Positions 35,478-36,662 of a stretch of 36,662 nucleotides of DNA are shown in pieces. The position numbers were made by a program, and so were the translations under genes. The DNA lies in the NCBI GenBank assembly GCA_913057675.1, contig CAJXOL010000010.1:1-36662 (forward strand), read 5' to 3'. This DNA is from an uncultured Pseudomonadota bacterium. Its GTDB lineage: Bacteria; Pseudomonadota; Gammaproteobacteria; Burkholderiales; Eutrophovitaceae. Numbering within the stretch: the stretch's first letter is position 1; every line of letters starts with the position of its first letter. Under the pieces are notes generated by a model. It was not told the DNA's origin and searched no databases. It worked only from the letters and a program-made list of their open reading frames with translations.

Positions 35478-35927
35478 ATGGAAATCATTCTCTTAGAACA
35501 AGTCGTAAACCTCGGTCGTTTAGGTGATCTCGTAACTGTTAAAGAAGGGTATGCGCGCAATTATTTGATACCTAAAGGTAAGGCGCAACGTGCTACCAAA
35601 GAAAACCTAGCGGAATTTGAACAAAAACGAGCGGAATTAGAGGCGCAACAGGCGCAAATTTTGTCTGATGCGCAAGCCAAATACGAAAAAGTAAATGGTG
35701 CCTCGATTCAAATCAGTCAAAAGGCTGGCGTTGATGGTCGCCTTTTTGGATCTGTGACGCATTACGATATAACAGATGCATTAAATGCCAAAGGGCTGGA
35801 GATTAATAAAAATCAGATCCAAATGCCGACTGGACCTTTAAAGCAGATTGGTGAATTTACCATTTCTGTCAGCTTGCATGCTGATGTTGTTGCTACAATT
35901 ACGGCGACAGTTACGCCTGAACAGTAA
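35478..35927 (+). CDS. rplI: 50S ribosomal protein L9
   Basis: 149-aa L9 of standard length, with both 23S rRNA-binding domains joined by a long helix. The N-terminal domain is [40 protein letters not shown]. The connecting helix is Glu/Gln/Ala-rich ([17 protein letters not shown]). The C-terminal domain includes [21 protein letters not shown] and [25 protein letters not shown] site precedes the ATG. It ends the ribosomal operon, 15 nt before a strong terminator. Confidence 0.97.
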   Translation: MEIILLEQVVNLGRLGDLVTVKEGYARNYLIPKGKAQRATKENLAEFEQKRAELEAQQAQILSDAQAKYEKVNGASIQISQKAGVDGRLFGSVTHYDITDALNAKGLEINKNQIQMPTGPLKQIGEFTISVSLHADVVATITATVTPEQ

Positions 35928-35942
35928 GGCGAAGAAACTAGC

Positions 35943-35976
35943 AAAAAGACCACGTGTTATTACGTGGTCTTTTTTT
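35943..35976 (+). terminator. Rho-independent terminator after rplI
   Basis: A 13-bp perfect stem, AAAAAGACCACGT (35943-35955) with ACGTGGTCTTTTT (35962-35974), has a 6-nt loop and runs into a T-tract up to 35976. It would end rpsF-priB-rpsR-rplI transcription and separate dnaB. Confidence 0.93.
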
Positions 35977-36033
35977 GTAATAAGGGTTTTGTAAGTCTCT
36001 CATTGTCTTTTTTCGCCTTATTTACTCATTTCT

Positions 36034-36062
36034 TTGTTGCCGGAAATGATATGGTCTACTAT
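36034..36062 (+). promoter_or_regulatory. Candidate promoter of dnaB
   Basis: TTGTTG (36034-36039), a 17-nt spacer and TACTAT (36057-36062) lie between the rplI terminator and the dnaB ATG, as expected if dnaB has its own promoter. The start would be near 36069. Confidence 0.5.
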
Positions 36063-36100
36063 GGAAAAACTAGTCGATATCATAAGAGTGCTGCTACTGT

Positions 36101-36616
36101 ATGTCTGATCAAGAATTATTGTCCATTAAGGTTCCACCCCACTCAATTGAGGCAGAACAGTCAGTCTTAGGTGGTTTGTTACTTGATAACACTGCGTGGG
36201 ACAGGGTGGCTGACTTCATAAGTGAATCGGATCTTTATCGTCCAGACCATAAAATAATATATCAACATATCTCCCGGCTTATTGGGTCGAACAAACCTGC
36301 AGACGCCATTACGGTTGCTGAGAGTTTAGAGAATACCAAGGAGCTTGAGCAGGTAGGTGGCTTATCCTATTTAGGGGCTCTGGCGCAAAATACGCCCTCT
36401 GTTGCCAATATTAGACGATACGCAGAGATCGTTCGTGAGCGTTCAATACTTCGAAAGCTAGCTGACACAGCAGCAACTATCGCTGATACCGCTTATAACC
36501 CTATGGGGCAGGAAGCAGCGCAGCTGCTTGATGAGGCTGAATCAAAGATATTTTCAATTTCTGAAGAAGGGTCTAGAACGCGTCAAGGTTTTCAAGATAT
36601 ACAGCCTATATTGACT
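36101..36616 (+). CDS. dnaB: Replicative DNA helicase DnaB, N-terminal fragment
   Basis: First 172 codons of the replicative helicase (about 460 aa), cut by the contig end. The start MSDQELLSIKVPPHSIEAEQS and the following QSVLGGLLLDNTAWDRVADFI, FYRP-like LYRPDHKIIYQHI, ELEQVGGLSYLGALAQNTPS and NIRRYAEIVRERSILRKLADTA make up the DnaB N-terminal domain. The linker after it (LLDEAESKIFSISEEG) leads to the missing RecA-like ATPase. Codons after 36616 are adapter. No strong ribosome site precedes the ATG. Its place after rplI is the normal order. Confidence 0.96.
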
Positions 36617-36662
36617 CTGTCTCTTATACACATCTCCGAGCCCACGAGACAGGCAGAAATCT
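36617..36662. other. Nextera i7-side sequencing adapter (artefact)
   Basis: Not genomic. Bases 36617-36635 are the Tn5 mosaic end CTGTCTCTTATACACATCT, 36636-36650 are CCGAGCCCACGAGAC, 36651-36658 read AGGCAGAA (an i7 index), and 36659-36662 begin the P7 primer (ATCT). Confidence 0.98.

Overview
The window is a 36.7 kb contig from a low-GC (roughly 40-45% by eye, not computed) proteobacterium, most likely Betaproteobacteria of the order Burkholderiales. The gene order points there: purL / PPIase / bolA / yciB; acnA-prpD-prpC-prpB-citE-like-mdh diverging from gntR-sdhCDABE-gltA-sucA-sucB-lpd-zapE; and rpsF-priB-rpsR-rplI-dnaB. The Mdh and SdhE sequences look the same way. Both contig ends are Illumina Nextera adapter with index (1-42 and 36617-36662), not genome. 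They cut purL and dnaB and give the purL fragment a false start.

Layout. 43-984: 3' end of purL. 1002-2710 (minus): PPIase, BolA and YciB. 2870-4917 (plus): AhpD-like protein, nitroreductase and a 2-keto-4-pentenoate hydratase-type protein. 5076-15450 (minus): a nine-gene directon running mdh, CitE-like lyase, prpB, prpC, prpD, acnA, RsuA-family pseudouridine synthase, PIN-domain protein and HAD hydrolase. 15718-28087 (plus): GntR regulator, sdhCDAB, sdhE, gltA, sucA, sucB, lpd and zapE. 28318-31236 (plus): acuI-type acryloyl-CoA reductase and prpE-type acyl-CoA synthetase. 31282-32489 (plus): small membrane protein coupled to an M23 peptidase. 32521-34041 (minus): DHA2-type MFS exporter. 34233-36616 (plus): promoter, leader, rpsF-priB-rpsR-rplI, a terminator and the start of dnaB.

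The genes form one metabolic block. PrpE and AcuI would make propionyl-CoA from propionate or acrylate. PrpC, PrpD, AcnA and PrpB run the methylcitrate cycle to pyruvate and succinate. SdhCDAB, Mdh, GltA and the 2-oxoglutarate dehydrogenase genes carry the products through the TCA cycle.

The most interesting signal is non-coding. An ungapped 86-nt element (77/86 identical) overlaps the -10 and forms the start of the predicted 5' leader of both the mdh-prp-acn operon (15531-15616, minus) and the acuI-prpE operon (28188-28273, plus), in the same orientation relative to the genes. I recognise no known riboswitch in it. It is a candidate RNA leader or operator that would co-regulate acrylate/propionate entry with the methylcitrate cycle. 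A 14-bp perfect palindrome (15644-15657) between mdh and gntR is a candidate GntR operator. I found no tRNA, rRNA, CRISPR array, insertion sequence or prophage.
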